Shown: positions 8,865-23,225, counted from the first letter of the stretch. The stretch is DNA of 47,009 nt from Rhodospirillales bacterium (GCA_028291405.1 JAQGID010000128.1:1-47009); one strand, 5' to 3'. Notes: a model not told the origin generated them from the letters alone. Numbers and translations: made by a program.

Positions 8865-9512
8865 ATGCGGGACAGTGATCCGATTGAAATCTACAACAAC
8901 ACCCTCGTGCCGATGGTTGTCGAGCAGACGAACCGCGGCGAGCGTGCCTTCGACATCTATTCGATGCTCCTCAAGGAGCGAATCATCTTCCTGGTGGGCG
9001 GCGTCAACGACGGCGTCGCGAGCCTCGTCTGCGCGCAGCTGCTCTACCTGGAATCGGTGAACCCGACCAAGGACATCTCGTTCTACATTAACTCGCCGGG
9101 CGGCGTCGTGACGAGCGGCATGGCGATCTACGATACGATGCAGTACATCCGTTCGCCGGTTTCGACCGTTTGCATGGGCATGGCCGCCTCGATGGGATCG
9201 CTTCTTCTCACCGCCGGCGCGAAGGGCAAGCGCTTCTCGCTGCCGAATGCGCGGATCATGATCCATCAACCCTCGGGCGGCGCCCAGGGCCAGGCGAGCG
9301 ACATCGAGATCCAGGCGCGCGAGATCCTTGCGACGCGGGCGCGGCTGAACGAGATCTACGTCAAGCACACCGGTCAGACGCTCGATTTCATCTCGAGCGC
9401 AGTCGAGCGTGACAAGTTCCTGTCGCCGCTGGAGGCCAAGGAGTTCGGGCTGATCGACGAGGTCGTGGTCAGCCGACCGGCGCGCGAGGACGACGTCAAG
9501 GTGCGCGCCTGA
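8865..9512 (+). CDS. clpP: ATP-dependent Clp protease proteolytic subunit
   Basis: Serine peptidase that forms the double-heptamer chamber fed by ClpX. An in-frame TTG at 8838 exists, but I chose the ATG at 8865 because GGAG lies eight bases before it; this gives 215 residues, close to the family norm. The catalytic Ser is in MGMAASMGS, the His in [12 protein letters not shown], and the Asp lies in the ERDKFLS region. [18 protein letters not shown] is also characteristic. It follows tig by 56 bases and precedes clpX by 221 bases. Confidence 0.97.
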   Translation: MRDSDPIEIYNNTLVPMVVEQTNRGERAFDIYSMLLKERIIFLVGGVNDGVASLVCAQLLYLESVNPTKDISFYINSPGGVVTSGMAIYDTMQYIRSPVSTVCMGMAASMGSLLLTAGAKGKRFSLPNARIMIHQPSGGAQGQASDIEIQAREILATRARLNEIYVKHTGQTLDFISSAVERDKFLSPLEAKEFGLIDEVVVSRPAREDDVKVRA

Positions 9513-9733
9513 CGGCCGCGCCGGCCGTCAGTCCGCACTCACATGTACCGAGGAATTGAGCTGATTTAACTAGTTATTGATCGCCACGTGGTACATATCG
9601 TTAAATCATGTGACCGTCGCGTGTCTGCGCGCTGCGGCCGCGGCCCGGAGTTATCGGTGATGGTGTCCGGGCACGGCGTGCGGGTTCGACGGTTTGAAGA
9701 TCGGGATCCTTCCCGATTGCTGACGGAGTGGCT
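9513..9733 (+). promoter_or_regulatory. clpP-clpX intergenic region with interleaved inverted repeats
   Basis: The stretch 9540-9610 is strikingly AT-rich for this genome. ATGTACC (9543-9549) is repeated inverted as GGTACAT (9590-9596). TGATTTAAC (9562-9570) is repeated inverted as GTTAAATCA (9600-9608). The two pairs are interleaved. A candidate promoter TTGATC (9577-9582), 18 bases, TTAAAT (9601-9606) overlaps the second pair. A smaller hairpin, ATCGGG/CCCGAT at 9700-9717, lies just before the clpX ribosome site. The region probably carries a separate, regulated clpX promoter. Confidence 0.5.
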
Positions 9734-10996
<1,263 letters not shown>

Positions 10997-11054
10997 TCGT
11001 GGCGCTTGCTTCTGCCGCATGGAACGGGAACGATGGTGCTGTCCGGGGAGCCGA

Positions 11055-11082
11055 CTTGAATGGCTCGGCTCTCACCCCAGAT
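11055..11082 (+). promoter_or_regulatory. Heat-shock (RpoH-type) promoter candidate for lon
   Basis: CTTGAA (11055-11060), a 14-base spacer and CCCCAGAT (11075-11082) match the sigma-32 consensus CTTGAA-N13-17-CCCCATNT with one clear deviation in the -10. It lies 73 bases before the lon ATG. Heat-shock control of lon is well established in proteobacteria. Confidence 0.55.
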
Positions 11083-11155
11083 TAAGTGACCGCCGTTTGA
11101 ACAGTGGCCGGCCTCGCCGCGTGGGGGGCCGGTCATCCTCCAGAAAAGAGGCCCC

Positions 11156-13558
<2,403 letters not shown>

Positions 13559-13578
13559 GATCGGTCGATACGGCGAAA

Positions 13579-13607
13579 GGAGGGCACTCGCATGCCGGGT
13601 GCCCTCC
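13579..13607 (+). terminator. Hairpin after lon
   Basis: GGAGGGCAC (13579-13587) and GTGCCCTCC (13599-13607) form a perfect 9-bp stem with an 11-base loop, 20 bases after the lon stop. No T-run follows, so it may stabilise the 3' end rather than terminate on its own. Confidence 0.55.
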
Positions 13608-13665
13608 GATCACCGGTAAACTTCTAAAACCCTTGGAAAACCTAGTAATTGGACCTCGTCGGCAA

Positions 13666-13695
13666 TTGACCTTTCCGATTCCGCCGATCTACACT
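13666..13695 (+). promoter_or_regulatory. Sigma-70 promoter of hupB
   Basis: TTGACC (13666-13671), 18 bases, TACACT (13690-13695). It lies 80 bases before the GTG start of hupB and after the lon hairpin, so HU appears to have its own promoter. Confidence 0.6.
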
Positions 13696-13775
13696 GCCTC
13701 GCGATTTACACCGCCTCTTCCCGAGGCTTTCGCTTCGATCTTCCATCAACCGCTTCGAGTAGGGGGGCCCAACTC

Positions 13776-14048
13776 GTGAACAAGAATGAACTCGTCGACG
13801 CCGTCGCAACCGCTGCCGATTTGAAGAAATCGGAGGCCACGCTGGCCGTCGACGCCGTGTTCGACGCCATCACCGGCGCGCTGAAGAAAGGTGACGAGGT
13901 TCGTCTCGTTGGCTTCGGCACTTTCGCCGTCAGCCAGCGCGCGGCTTCGGAGGGTCGCAATCCTCGGACCGGCGACAAGATCCAGATCGCAGCGTCCAAG
14001 CAGCCGAAGTTCAAGGCCGGCAAGGGCCTGAAGGACGCCGTCAACTAA
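13776..14048 (+). CDS. hupB: DNA-binding protein HU
   Basis: A 90-residue histone-like protein that bends and compacts DNA. It starts with NKNELVDAVA and carries the conserved VRLVGFGTF and the flexible arm GRNPRTGDKIQI with the DNA-intercalating Pro. The start is GTG, with a GGGGGG run about ten bases upstream. It has its own promoter and is followed by a strong terminator. The lon-hupB-tRNA-nuo neighbourhood is common in alphaproteobacteria. Confidence 0.97.
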   Translation: MNKNELVDAVATAADLKKSEATLAVDAVFDAITGALKKGDEVRLVGFGTFAVSQRAASEGRNPRTGDKIQIAASKQPKFKAGKGLKDAVN

Positions 14049-14066
14049 AGACGTCCGATCCAATGG

Positions 14067-14106
14067 AAACCGGCCGCTGCCTGGCAGCTGGCCGGTTTCT
14101 TCTTTT
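14067..14106 (+). terminator. Rho-independent terminator of hupB
   Basis: AAACCGGCC (14067-14075) pairs with GGCCGGTTT (14090-14098). The inner GCTGCC/GGCAGC extends the stem, with a single unpaired T at 14089. A T-rich tail (CTTCTTTT) follows. This is the clearest intrinsic terminator on the plus strand of the window. Confidence 0.8.
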
Positions 14107-14166
14107 GTGGCCGGTTTATTTTTCTGCGGCGGCGCAATATTCTCCGCGGACCGGCTCTCGAAGACC

Positions 14167-14241
14167 GTGCGATTAGCTCAGCGGTAGAGCGTCTCGTTTA
14201 CACCGAGAATGTCGGCGGTTCGATCCCGTCATCGCCCACCA
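14167..14241 (+). tRNA. tRNA-Val(UAC)
   Basis: D arm GCTC/GAGC, anticodon arm TCTCG-TTTACAC-CGAGA with anticodon TAC, T arm with TTCGATC, acceptor 3' strand ATCGCCC, A73 and encoded CCA. The 5' acceptor strand reads GTGCGAT, so position 2 is T opposite C71, a mismatch where the usual sequence is GGGCGAT. All other pairs are normal. Upstream there is a weak TTTATT-17-TATTCT. Confidence 0.93.
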
Positions 14242-14573
14242 CCGCCTTCGCGTCGAATCGGGATTCGCCTGACGGGCGCTGGAAGAAAGAGGACTTGTGG
14301 CGTTATCCGAGACCGCGAGGGATTGGCTCGGCGCACGACGGTTGAGGCTCGAATTCCGCACGCGTCTGCGCAGCTGGCGCAAAGTGACGTGCATCGGCAC
14401 GGTCGTGGCGTCGCGCCGCATCACCCGCGCGACGGTCAGATCCTGCTCGCGGGCCGACGTCGCCGCTCGCGCCGTGAGGCATCATTATCCAATTACCGAA
14501 GAATTGCGTGACGCGCGGATTGACACCCGAGGCCGCAGCAGAGTATCAGTCCCGCCCTCGGAGCGAAGGCTAC
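14242..14573. other. Spacer between tRNA-Val and tRNA-Asp
   Basis: 332 bases without a credible gene. An arginine-rich open frame from a GTG at 14297 runs into tRNA-Asp, so I do not accept it. The only recognisable element is the tRNA-Asp promoter near the right end. Confidence 0.5.
14520..14549 (+). promoter_or_regulatory. Promoter of tRNA-Asp
   Basis: A perfect -35 TTGACA (14520-14525) is followed after 18 bases by TATCAG (14544-14549), 24 bases before the tRNA. It could also feed transcription into nuoA. Confidence 0.55.
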
Positions 14574-14650
<77 letters not shown>

Positions 14651-14849
14651 TCGCTGCGGCGCAAGAAATGCGAAGTTCTGCTCCGGACGACGTGGTTGAA
14701 ACGTGATTGCTGCACAGCAGCATTTCACGCTTCACTTGTCCGCCGGCGTTGCATATATCTCTTATGAACGGTCGAATGGCGCCGATTTAGGGCGTTTAGC
14801 GGGCTTGATGCCTAGCATTCGTAGGTAGTTTGTCGTAAGGAGGTCGCGC

Positions 14850-15215
14850 ATGGACATCTTGCTGCGCGAGTATCTGCCGATCCTGATTTTCCTGGGCATC
14901 GCCATCGGTCTGGCGACGGTGATCGTGATCGCCTCGCTGATCGTGGCGCGGCAGCGCCCGGATTCGGAAAAGCTGTCGCCCTACGAATGCGGCTTCGAGC
15001 CGTTCCAGGACGCGCGCAACAAGTTCGACGTCCGTTTCTATCTCGTCGCAATCCTCTTCATCATCTTCGATCTCGAGGTCGCCTTCCTGTTTCCCTGGGC
15101 GGTCTCGCTCGGCAAGCTCGGCATGTTCGGCTTCTGGTCGATGATCGTCTTCCTCGGCGTGCTGACAATCGGTTTCATCTACGAATGGCGCAAAGGGGCG
15201 CTCGAATGGGAGTAA
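14850..15215 (+). CDS. nuoA: NADH-quinone oxidoreductase subunit A
   Basis: First gene of the complex I operon. The 121-residue membrane subunit has three hydrophobic helices and the family signatures [12 protein letters not shown] and [20 protein letters not shown]. It lines the junction between the quinone site and the membrane arm. AAGGAGGTCGCGC before the ATG is a very good ribosome site. It overlaps nuoB by ten bases. About 200 non-coding bases separate it from tRNA-Asp, with no strong promoter that I could pick out. Confidence 0.97.
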   Translation: MDILLREYLPILIFLGIAIGLATVIVIASLIVARQRPDSEKLSPYECGFEPFQDARNKFDVRFYLVAILFIIFDLEVAFLFPWAVSLGKLGMFGFWSMIVFLGVLTIGFIYEWRKGALEWE

Positions 15216-15754
15216 GCCAGAGTCCGGAACGGCTGGTCCCGGTGCCGCCGGGCGCGACGCAGGACGAGCTGCTGCGCCAGGTGACGGACGAGATCCAGGA
15301 CAAGGGCTTCGTCGTCGCCCAGCTCGACAACCTCGTCAACTGGGCGCGCAGCGGCTCGCTGTGGCCGATGACCTTCGGTCTCGCCTGCTGCGCCGTCGAG
15401 ATGATGCATTCTGCGGCGAGCCGCTACGACCTCGACCGCTTCGGCATCGTCTTCCGGCCGAGCCCGCGCCAATCCGACGTGATGATCGTCGCCGGCACGC
15501 TGACCAACAAGATGGCCCCCGCGCTGCGCAAGGTGTACGATCAGATGGCCGAGCCGCGCTGGGTCATCTCGATGGGCTCCTGCGCCAATGGCGGCGGCTA
15601 TTACCACTATTCCTACTCGGTCGTGCGCGGCTGCGACCGTATCGTCCCGGTCGACATCTATGTTCCCGGCTGCCCGCCGACCGCCGAGGCGCTGCTCTAC
15701 GGCGTCCTCCAGCTGCAGAAGAAGATCAAGCGTCAGCGGGTCTTCGCCCGCTGA
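15206..15754 (+). CDS. nuoB: NADH-quinone oxidoreductase subunit B (cluster N2)
   Basis: 182-residue peripheral subunit holding the terminal [4Fe-4S] cluster N2 that passes electrons to quinone. The tandem-Cys ligand motif ACCAVEMMH, then [13 protein letters not shown] and [15 protein letters not shown] supply the ligands. The frame is open far upstream, but the ATG at 15206, inside the nuoA stop region, gives the normal length and N-terminus. Confidence 0.97.
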   Translation: MGVSQSPERLVPVPPGATQDELLRQVTDEIQDKGFVVAQLDNLVNWARSGSLWPMTFGLACCAVEMMHSAASRYDLDRFGIVFRPSPRQSDVMIVAGTLTNKMAPALRKVYDQMAEPRWVISMGSCANGGGYYHYSYSVVRGCDRIVPVDIYVPGCPPTAEALLYGVLQLQKKIKRQRVFAR

Positions 15755-15787
15755 TAACCGCCTCAGATCAACGGCCCCACAAGAGCA

Positions 15788-16414
15788 ATGACCCAGGCAC
15801 TCAAAGACCTCGGCGACTACATCGCTTCGGCCCGGCCGAGCGAAATCCTCGGTTCCGAGATCCAGCACGGCCAGCTGACCCTCAAGGTGAAGCGCGGCGC
15901 GATCGTCGGCGTGACGACCTTCCTGCGCGACGACCCCAAGTGCCGGTTCAAGATGCTGGTCGAGCTCTGCGGCGTCGACTACCCCGACCGGGCGGAGCGC
16001 TTCGACGTCGTCTACATCCTGCTGTCGCTGTCGCTGAACCAGCGCATCCGCCTCAAGGTCGCGACCGACGAGGAGACGCCGGTGCCGTCGATCACCGGCA
16101 TCTACAACGCCGCCGGCTGGTACGAGCGCGAGGCCTGGGATCTGTTCGGCATCTATTTCTCCGATCACCCGGATCTCCGCCGCATCCTCACGGACTACGG
16201 CTTCGAGGGCCATCCGCTGCGTAAGGACTTCCCACTGACCGGCTATGTCGAGGTCCGCTACGACGAGGAGCAGAAGCGCGTCGTCTATGAGCCGGTCAAG
16301 CTCAAGCAGGAGTTCCGCAGCTTCGACTTCCTGTCGCCATGGGAGGGGATGAACGAGATCCTGCCGGGGGACGAGAAGGCGATCGACGGCAAGGCGGGAG
16401 GGCACGCGCCATGA
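15788..16414 (+). CDS. nuoC: NADH-quinone oxidoreductase subunit C
   Basis: 208-residue 30-kDa-type hydrophilic subunit, separate from NuoD as in other alphaproteobacteria. Landmarks are [19 protein letters not shown] and [20 protein letters not shown]. It helps hold NuoD against the membrane arm. Its stop overlaps the nuoD start as ATGA. Confidence 0.96.
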   Translation: MTQALKDLGDYIASARPSEILGSEIQHGQLTLKVKRGAIVGVTTFLRDDPKCRFKMLVELCGVDYPDRAERFDVVYILLSLSLNQRIRLKVATDEETPVPSITGIYNAAGWYEREAWDLFGIYFSDHPDLRRILTDYGFEGHPLRKDFPLTGYVEVRYDEEQKRVVYEPVKLKQEFRSFDFLSPWEGMNEILPGDEKAIDGKAGGHAP

Positions 16415-17658
16415 ACGACGCGCACGAGACCCAGCTGCGCGAGACTGTGATCGCGGAGACGGCGCCCTTCGACGAGCAGCCGGCCGAAGTCCAGATCAAG
16501 AATTTCACGATGAACTTCGGGCCGCAGCATCCCGCGGCGCACGGCGTTCTCCGCCTCGTCCTCGAGATGGACGGCGAGATCGTCGAGCGTGCCGACCCGC
16601 ATATCGGCCTGCTGCACCGCGGCACCGAAAAGCTCATCGAGTACAAGACCTACCTCCAGGCGGTGCCGTATTTCGACCGCCTCGACTACGTCTCGCCGAT
16701 GTGCCAGGAGCACGCCTTCGCTCTCGGCGTCGAGCAGCTGCTCGGCATCACCGCACCGCCGCGCGCGCAATACATCCGCGTCCTCTTCAGCGAAGTGACG
16801 CGGATCCTCAACCACATCCTCAACATCACCGCTTTCGCGCTCGACGTCGGTGCGATCACCCCGCTGCTGTGGGGCTTCGAGGAGCGCGAGAAGCTGCTCG
16901 AGTTCTACGAGCGCGTCTCCGGTGCCCGCTTTCACTCCGCCTATTTTCGCCCGGGCGGCGTGCACCAGGACATGCCGGTGGGCCTCGCCGACGACATTGC
17001 CGGGTTCTGCGATCATTTCCCGAAGGTGATCGACGATCTCGAGCGGCTGCTGACCGACAACCGCATCTTCCGCCAGCGCACCGTCGACATCGGCATCGTC
17101 AGCAAGGCGGAGGCGCTCGACTGGGGCTTCTGCGGGCCGATGCTGCGCGCCTCGGGCGTGCCGTGGGATCTCCGCAAGTCGCAGCCTTACGATGCCTATG
17201 GCGAGATGGATTTCGATATCCCGATCGGCCGCAACGGTGATTGCTTCGACCGCTACCTCGTGCGCATCGAGGAGATGCGGCAGTCGCTGCGTATCATGAA
17301 GCAGGCGCTGGCGAAGATGCCGGGCGGCCCGGTCAAGGTGAACGACCGCAAGGTCGCGCCGCCGCCGCGCGCCGAGATGAAGAACTCGATGGAAGCGCTG
17401 ATCCATCACTTCAAGCTCTATACCGAGGGCTATCACGTGCCGGCCGGCGAGACCTACACGGCGGTCGAGGCGCCCAAGGGCGAGTTCGGCATCTATCTCG
17501 TCTCGGACGGCACCAACAAGCCTTACCGCTGCAAGATCCGGGCTCCGGATTTCGCCTTCCTCCAGGGGGCCGACTTCATGTCGAAGGGCCACATGCTCGC
17601 CGACATGGTGGCGATCATCGGCTCGATGGACATCGTTTTCGGCAGTATCGATCGATGA
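16411..17658 (+). CDS. nuoD: NADH-quinone oxidoreductase subunit D (quinone site)
   Basis: 415-residue 49-kDa subunit, related to [NiFe]-hydrogenase large subunits, forming the quinone pocket with Nuo[16 protein letters not shown] near the N-terminus contains the quinone-binding His. [12 protein letters not shown] and FFGS-like C-terminal residues follow. ATGA overlaps couple it to nuoC and nuoE. The frame is open 24 codons upstream, but the coupled ATG is preferred. Confidence 0.97.
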   Translation: MNDAHETQLRETVIAETAPFDEQPAEVQIKNFTMNFGPQHPAAHGVLRLVLEMDGEIVERADPHIGLLHRGTEKLIEYKTYLQAVPYFDRLDYVSPMCQEHAFALGVEQLLGITAPPRAQYIRVLFSEVTRILNHILNITAFALDVGAITPLLWGFEEREKLLEFYERVSGARFHSAYFRPGGVHQDMPVGLADDIAGFCDHFPKVIDDLERLLTDNRIFRQRTVDIGIVSKAEALDWGFCGPMLRASGVPWDLRKSQPYDAYGEMDFDIPIGRNGDCFDRYLVRIEEMRQSLRIMKQALAKMPGGPVKVNDRKVAPPPRAEMKNSMEALIHHFKLYTEGYHVPAGETYTAVEAPKGEFGIYLVSDGTNKPYRCKIRAPDFAFLQGADFMSKGHMLADMVAIIGSMDIVFGSIDR

Positions 17659-18314
17659 GCGCAGAGCACAACGACACGCCGGTCGCCCAGCCCGAGAGCT
17701 TCGCCTTTACCGCGGAGAATCTCGAGAAGGCGAGATACCACATCGCGAAATACCCGCCCGGCCGCCAGGCCAGCGCGGTGCTGCCGCTGCTCGACCTGGC
17801 GCAGCGCCAGCACGACAACTGGCTGCCGCGCGCGGCGATGGACACCGTCGCCGACATCCTCGAGATGCCGCGCATCCGCGTCTACGAGGTCGCGACCTTT
17901 TACTCGATGTTCAACCTGCGGCCGGTCGGGAAATATTTCCTGCAGCTCTGCACGACGACGCCATGCTGGCTGCGTGGTTCTGACGCCGTGGTCGAGACCT
18001 GCAAGCACAAGCTCGGGATCGACATTGGCGAGATCACCCCGGACGGCAAGTTCAGCATGATGGAGGTCGAGTGCCTGGGCGCCTGCGTCAACGCGCCGGT
18101 CATCCAGGTCAACGACGACTTTTACGAGGACCTCGACGCCGCCTCGACCGAGGCCCTGCTCGACGCGCTGGCCAACGACCGGCCGCCGCCGATGGGGCCC
18201 GCCGTCAAGCGCCAGAACGCCGCGCCGATATCGGGACGGACGACGCTGCTGTCGGATCCGACGCAACGCCAGCCCGCCGGGACAGCGCCCGCTGGAGACC
18301 CCAATGCTGCGTGA
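17655..18314 (+). CDS. nuoE: NADH-quinone oxidoreductase subunit E (cluster N1a)
   Basis: 219-residue 24-kDa subunit with a thioredoxin-like [2Fe-2S] domain. The N1a ligands are in [11 protein letters not shown] and [11 protein letters not shown] proline-rich C-terminal extension of roughly 45 residues follows, as in several alphaproteobacterial NuoE proteins. It starts by ATGA overlap with nuoD and overlaps nuoF by 11 bases. Confidence 0.96.
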   Translation: MSAEHNDTPVAQPESFAFTAENLEKARYHIAKYPPGRQASAVLPLLDLAQRQHDNWLPRAAMDTVADILEMPRIRVYEVATFYSMFNLRPVGKYFLQLCTTTPCWLRGSDAVVETCKHKLGIDIGEITPDGKFSMMEVECLGACVNAPVIQVNDDFYEDLDAASTEALLDALANDRPPPMGPAVKRQNAAPISGRTTLLSDPTQRQPAGTAPAGDPNAA

Positions 18315-19593
18315 CGAAGACCGCATCTTCACCAACCTCTACGGCGAGCACGACTGGCACCTGCCGGGCGCGCTGGCGCGCGGCGACTGGGACGGCACCA
18401 AGGAGTTCATCCTCAAGGGCCGCGACTGGATCGTCGAGCAGGTCAAGTCCTCGGGGCTGCGCGGCCGCGGCGGCGCCGGTTTCCCGACCGGCCTCAAATG
18501 GTCGTTCATGCCCAAGCAGAGCGACCGGCCCACTTATCTCGTCGTCAACGCCGACGAGAGCGAGCCCGGCACCTGCAAGGACCGCGACATCATCCGCTTC
18601 GATCCGCAAAAGCTGATAGAGGGCTGCCTCCTGGCCAGCGTCGGGATGGGGGCAGGGGCCTGTTACATCTACATCCGCGGCGAGTTCTACAACGAGGCGC
18701 GGCATCTCCAGACCGCGATCGAGGAGGCCTACGCGGCCGGGCTCGTCGGCAAGAACGCCTGCGGCTCGGGCTATGATTTCGAGATCTACCTGCACCGCGG
18801 CGCCGGCGCCTATATCTGCGGTGAGGAGACCGCGCTGCTCGAGAGCCTCGAGGGGCGCAAGGGCCAGCCGCGGCTGAAGCCGCCGTTCCCCGCCGGCGTC
18901 GGGCTCTACGGCTGCCCGACGACCGTCAACAACGTCGAGAGCATTGCCGTCGTCGGCACCATCCTGCGACGCGGCGCAGCGTGGTTCGCCGGCATCGGCC
19001 GGCCGAAGAACGAGGGCACCAAGGTCTTCTGCCTCTCGGGCCACGTGAACACGCCCTGCAACGTCGAAGAGGCGATGGGCATCCCGCTGCGCGAGCTCAT
19101 CGAGAAGCATGGCGGCGGCGTCCGCGGCGGCTGGGACAATCTCCTCGGCGTCATCCCCGGCGGCTCCTCCGTGCCGGTGATCCCGAGGTCGATCTGCGAC
19201 ACCGTGCTGATGGATTTCGACGCGCTGCGCGATGTCAAATCCGGCCTCGGCACCGCGGCGGTCATCGTCATGGACAAGTCGACCGACATCATCAAGGCGA
19301 TCGCCCGGCTCGCGAAATTCTACAAGCATGAGAGCTGCGGCCAGTGCACGCCCTGCCGCGAGGGCACCGGCTGGATGTGGCGGGTGATGGAGCGCATGGT
19401 CAAGGGCAACGCGACCGTTGGCGAGATCGACATGCTGCTCGAGGTCTCCTTCGAGATCGAGGGCCATACGATCTGCGCCCTCGGCGATGCCGCCGCCTGG
19501 CCGATCCAGGGCCTCATCCGGCATTTCCGGCCGGAGATGGAGCAGCGCATCAAGCAATATCGCGACGTCGCTCCGCGCGTCGCAGCCGAATAG
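18304..19593 (+). CDS. nuoF: NADH-quinone oxidoreductase subunit F (NADH/FMN site)
   Basis: 429-residue 51-kDa subunit where NADH reduces [19 protein letters not shown] is the NADH/FMN-binding motif, and [15 protein letters not shown] also belongs to it. Cluster N3 is bound by [14 protein letters not shown] and a later Cys in [12 protein letters not shown]. Length and start match the family. Confidence 0.98.
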   Translation: MLRDEDRIFTNLYGEHDWHLPGALARGDWDGTKEFILKGRDWIVEQVKSSGLRGRGGAGFPTGLKWSFMPKQSDRPTYLVVNADESEPGTCKDRDIIRFDPQKLIEGCLLASVGMGAGACYIYIRGEFYNEARHLQTAIEEAYAAGLVGKNACGSGYDFEIYLHRGAGAYICGEETALLESLEGRKGQPRLKPPFPAGVGLYGCPTTVNNVESIAVVGTILRRGAAWFAGIGRPKNEGTKVFCLSGHVNTPCNVEEAMGIPLRELIEKHGGGVRGGWDNLLGVIPGGSSVPVIPRSICDTVLMDFDALRDVKSGLGTAAVIVMDKSTDIIKAIARLAKFYKHESCGQCTPCREGTGWMWRVMERMVKGNATVGEIDMLLEVSFEIEGHTICALGDAAAWPIQGLIRHFRPEMEQRIKQYRDVAPRVAAE

Positions 19594-19608
19594 GCGGGAT
19601 CGAAAACC

Positions 19609-21678
19609 ATGCCGAAGCTCACCATCGACGGGATTGAGGTCGAGGTTCCGCCGGGGACGACGGTGCTGCAGGCGTGCCAGCGCGCCGGCGTCGAGGTCCC
19701 GCATTTCTGCTATCACGAACGGCTGCAGATCGCCGGCAATTGCCGCATGTGCCTGGTCGAACAGGAAAAGGCGCCGAAGCCGATCGCCTCCTGCGCGATG
19801 CCGGCCGCCGACAACATGGTCATCCACACCGATTCGGAGAAGGCCAAGAAGGCGCGCAAGGGGGTGATGGAGTTCCTTCTCATCAACCACCCGCTGGACT
19901 GCCCGATCTGCGACCAGGGCGGCGAGTGCGATCTTCAGGACCAGGCGATGGCTTATGGCTTCGACCGCGGCCGGTTCGAGGAGAACAAGCGCGCCGTCAA
20001 GGACAAGGACTTCGGCCCGCTGGTCAAGACCAGCATGAACCGCTGCATCCACTGCACCCGCTGCGTCCGCTTCGCGACCGAGATCGCCGGCGTCGAAGAG
20101 CTCGGCGCCACCGGGCGCGGCGAATCGATGGAGATCGGCACCTATGTCCAGAAGGCGCTGACCTCGGAGCTCTCGGGCAACATCATCGACCTCTGCCCGG
20201 TCGGCGCGCTGACCTCCAAGCCCTATGCCTTCGTCGCCCGGCCGTGGGAGCTGCGCAAGACCGAGAGCGTCGACGCGCTCGACGCGGTCGGCAGCAGCAT
20301 CCGCGTCGATGCCCGCGGCGCCGCGGTCCTCCGCATCCTGCCGCGCCTCAACGAGGACGTGAACGAAGAGTGGATCTCCGACAAGACCCGCTTCGCGGTC
20401 GACGGCCTCGGCCACCGCCGGCTCGACCGGCCGTATGTCCGCGTCGGCGGCAAGCTGGCGCCGGCGAGCTGGGGCGATGCATTCAACGCAATCGCCGAGG
20501 GTTTCGGCAAGCTTCCGGGCGGCAAGATCGCAGCCCTCGCCGGCGATCTCGTCGACGTCGAGGCGATGCTGGCACTCAAGGAGCTGATGCTGTCGCTCGG
20601 CTCGGCGAATATCGATTGCCGGCAGGACGGCGCCAAGCTCGATCCCGCCAGCCGCGCCTCGTATCTCTTCAACACGACGATCGCCGGCATCGAGGAAGCC
20701 GACGTCTGCCTGCTCATCGGCACCGATCCGCGCTGGGAGGCGCCGCTCGTCAACGCCCGCCTGCGCAAGCGCTACCTGCGCGGCGGCTTCAAGATCGCGG
20801 CGATCGGCCCGACCCTCGATCTGACTTTCCCGGTCGTCCAGCTCGGGCTCGGTCCGGAGGTGCTCGACGACCTCGCCGGCGCCAACCATAGCTGGGGCGA
20901 CGTGCTGAAGGGTGCCAAGAAGCCGATGCTGATCCTCGGCATGGGCGCGCTGGCGCGGGCCGACGGAGCGCAGATCCTCGCGGCGGCTCGGCGGCTCGCC
21001 GAGTCGACCGGCATGGTGCGGGACGACTGGAACGGCTTCAACGTGCTGCATACCGCGGCGGCGCGGGTCGGCGGGCTCGACATCGGCTTCGTGCCGGGTC
21101 CCGGCGGGCGCGACCGCGACGCCATCCTCGCCGGCTGCGAGTCGGGCGAGATCGGCGCCGTCTATCTGCTCGGCGCCGACGAGATCGACATGAGCCGGCT
21201 CGGCCGCGCCTTCGTCGTCTACCAGGGCCATCACGGCGATGCCGGCGCCAAGCGCGCCGACGTCGTGCTGCCGGGCGCTGCCTATACCGAAAAGGACGGG
21301 CTCTACGTCAATACCGAAGGCCGCGTCCAGGCGGCGCGCCGCGCCGGCTTCCCGCCGGGCGAGGCGCGCGAGGATTGGGCGATCCTGCGCGCCCTTTCCG
21401 ACGTACTCGGCCACAAGCTCCCCTACGACTCGCTGCGCGAACTGCGCCAGCGCCTGATGTCGGCCTACCCGTCCTTTGCCGAGATCGACGGCATCGTCGC
21501 CGCGAGCTGGGGCGCCTTCGGCGTCGAGGGCGCGATGGAGCCGGTGCCCTTCATCTACCCGATCGCCGATTTCTACCTGACCGACCCGATCAGCCGCGCC
21601 TCGCCGACGATGGCGCAGTGCAGCGCCGTCTATTGGGCCGCCCGCAACACGCCAGCGAAGACCGGCACCAATGGATAA
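19609..21678 (+). CDS. nuoG: NADH-quinone oxidoreductase subunit G
   Basis: 689-residue 75-kDa subunit. Cluster N1b ligands lie in [16 protein letters not shown] and ASCAMPA. N5 lies in [17 protein letters not shown], with its His ligand. N4 lies in [15 protein letters not shown] and DLCPVGAL. The extra N7 cluster found in E. coli is not visible, which is usual for alphaproteobacteria and mitochondria. A molybdopterin-oxidoreductase-like domain without cofactor fills the rest. It overlaps nuoH by eight bases. Confidence 0.97.
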   Translation: MPKLTIDGIEVEVPPGTTVLQACQRAGVEVPHFCYHERLQIAGNCRMCLVEQEKAPKPIASCAMPAADNMVIHTDSEKAKKARKGVMEFLLINHPLDCPICDQGGECDLQDQAMAYGFDRGRFEENKRAVKDKDFGPLVKTSMNRCIHCTRCVRFATEIAGVEELGATGRGESMEIGTYVQKALTSELSGNIIDLCPVGALTSKPYAFVARPWELRKTESVDALDAVGSSIRVDARGAAVLRILPRLNEDVNEEWISDKTRFAVDGLGHRRLDRPYVRVGGKLAPASWGDAFNAIAEGFGKLPGGKIAALAGDLVDVEAMLALKELMLSLGSANIDCRQDGAKLDPASRASYLFNTTIAGIEEADVCLLIGTDPRWEAPLVNARLRKRYLRGGFKIAAIGPTLDLTFPVVQLGLGPEVLDDLAGANHSWGDVLKGAKKPMLILGMGALARADGAQILAAARRLAESTGMVRDDWNGFNVLHTAAARVGGLDIGFVPGPGGRDRDAILAGCESGEIGAVYLLGADEIDMSRLGRAFVVYQGHHGDAGAKRADVVLPGAAYTEKDGLYVNTEGRVQAARRAGFPPGEAREDWAILRALSDVLGHKLPYDSLRELRQRLMSAYPSFAEIDGIVAASWGAFGVEGAMEPVPFIYPIADFYLTDPISRASPTMAQCSAVYWAARNTPAKTGTNG

Positions 21679-22675
21679 GGAATTCTGGGCGGATTACGCC
21701 CTGCCGCTCGTCATCATGGTGGCGGAGATCATCGCGATCGTCCTGCCGCTGATGATCGCGATGGCCTATCTGACTTACGCCGAGCGCAAGGTCCTTGCCG
21801 CGATGCAGCTGCGCAAGGGCCCCAACGTGGTCGGGCCGTTCGGGCTGCTGCAGCCGCTCGCCGACGGGCTGAAGCTGCTGATGAAGGAGACGGTGATCCC
21901 GAGCGGCGCCAACCGCATCGTCTTCATCGCCGCGCCGATCCTGACCTTCGTCCTGGCGCTCGTCGCCTGGGCGGTCATCCCCTTCGACTCCGGGGTCGTA
22001 CTCTCGAACATCAACGTCGGGATCCTCTACCTCTTCGCGATCAGCTCGCTCGGCGTCTACGGCATCATCATGGCGGGCTGGGCCTCGAACTCGAAATACG
22101 CCTTCCTTGGCGCGATGCGCTCGGCGGCGCAGATGGTGTCCTACGAGGTCTCGATCGGCTTCGTCATTGTCACCGTGCTGCTCTGCGCCGGCTCGCTCAA
22201 CGTCAGCGACATCGTGCTGGCGCAGCGCCACATCTGGTTCGTCGTGCCGCTGCTGCCGATGGCGGTGATCTTCTTCATCTCCGGCCTCGCCGAGACCAAC
22301 CGGTCGCCCTTCGACCTGCCGGAAGGCGAGTCGGAGCTGGTCGGCGGGTACTTCGTCGAATATTCCTCGATGGCCTTCGCCCTGTTCTTCCTCGGCGAGT
22401 ACATGAACATGATCCTGGTCAGCGCGATGACTTCGATCCTGTTCCTCGGCGGCTGGCTGGCGCCTTTCGGCCTCACCTTCATTCCGGGCCCGATCTGGTT
22501 CTTCCTGAAGATCGCCGTCGTGCTCTTCGGATTCCTGTGGGTGCGCGCGACCTTTCCGCGGTTTCGCTACGACCAGCTCATGCGTCTGGGCTGGAAGGTG
22601 TTTCTTCCGTTTTCGCTCTTCTGGTTGGTCTTGACGGCCGGCGTCCTGACTGGCATGGGGTGGCTGCCCTCCTAG
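21671..22675 (+). CDS. nuoH: NADH-quinone oxidoreductase subunit H
   Basis: 334-residue membrane subunit with eight hydrophobic helices that closes the quinone channel. Signatures are [40 protein letters not shown] and [19 protein letters not shown]. It overlaps the end of nuoG and is followed by 61 bases before nuoI. Confidence 0.98.
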   Translation: MDKEFWADYALPLVIMVAEIIAIVLPLMIAMAYLTYAERKVLAAMQLRKGPNVVGPFGLLQPLADGLKLLMKETVIPSGANRIVFIAAPILTFVLALVAWAVIPFDSGVVLSNINVGILYLFAISSLGVYGIIMAGWASNSKYAFLGAMRSAAQMVSYEVSIGFVIVTVLLCAGSLNVSDIVLAQRHIWFVVPLLPMAVIFFISGLAETNRSPFDLPEGESELVGGYFVEYSSMAFALFFLGEYMNMILVSAMTSILFLGGWLAPFGLTFIPGPIWFFLKIAVVLFGFLWVRATFPRFRYDQLMRLGWKVFLPFSLFWLVLTAGVLTGMGWLPS

Positions 22676-22736
22676 GGCGCCGCCATTCCGGTCAGGACGC
22701 CGACCGTCGCGGATTTTTCAACGAGGATTTGGTGTC

Positions 22737-23225
22737 ATGGCGTTCCTCGATCGCGGTGCGCGAAGCCTGCTCCTGACCGAGCTGATCTCGGGTCTGGCGC
22801 TGACGTTCCGCTATATGTTCAAGCCGCCGGTGACGGTGAACTACCCCTATGAGAAGGGGCCGCTCAGCCCGCGCTTCCGCGGCGAGCACGCACTGCGCCG
22901 CTACGCCAACGGCGAGGAGCGCTGCATCGCGTGCAAGCTCTGCGAGGCGATCTGCCCGGCGCTGGCGATCACCATCGAAGCCGAGCCGCGGGAGGACGGC
23001 AGCCGCCGCACGACACGCTACGACATCGACATGACGAAATGCATCTACTGCGGCTTCTGCCAGGAGGCCTGCCCGGTCGACGCGATCGTCGAGGGCCCGA
23101 ACTTCGAGTTCGCCACCGAGACCCGCGAGGAGCTGTTCTACAACAAGGAAAAGCTGCTCGCGAACGGCGACCGCTGGGAATCCGAGATCGCCAACAACCT
23201 CGCCCTCGACGCGGCGTATCGGTGA
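22737..23225 (+). CDS. nuoI: NADH-quinone oxidoreductase subunit I (clusters N6a, N6b)
   Basis: 162-residue ferredoxin-like subunit with two [4Fe-4S] motifs, [13 protein letters not shown] and [13 protein letters not shown], linking NuoG to NuoB. GAGG lies before the ATG. Its stop is followed by the 467-bp inverted-repeat unit that separates it from nuoJ. These genes are usually adjacent. Confidence 0.98.
   Translation: MAFLDRGARSLLLTELISGLALTFRYMFKPPVTVNYPYEKGPLSPRFRGEHALRRYANGEERCIACKLCEAICPALAITIEAEPREDGSRRTTRYDIDMTKCIYCGFCQEACPVDAIVEGPNFEFATETREELFYNKEKLLANGDRWESEIANNLALDAAYR

Noticed and set aside
18205-21414. Very long minus-strand open frame (over 1000 codons) opposite nuoE-nuoG
   Set aside because: It is the antisense shadow of high-GC nuo genes; the product has no recognisable domain and the plus strand is clearly coding.
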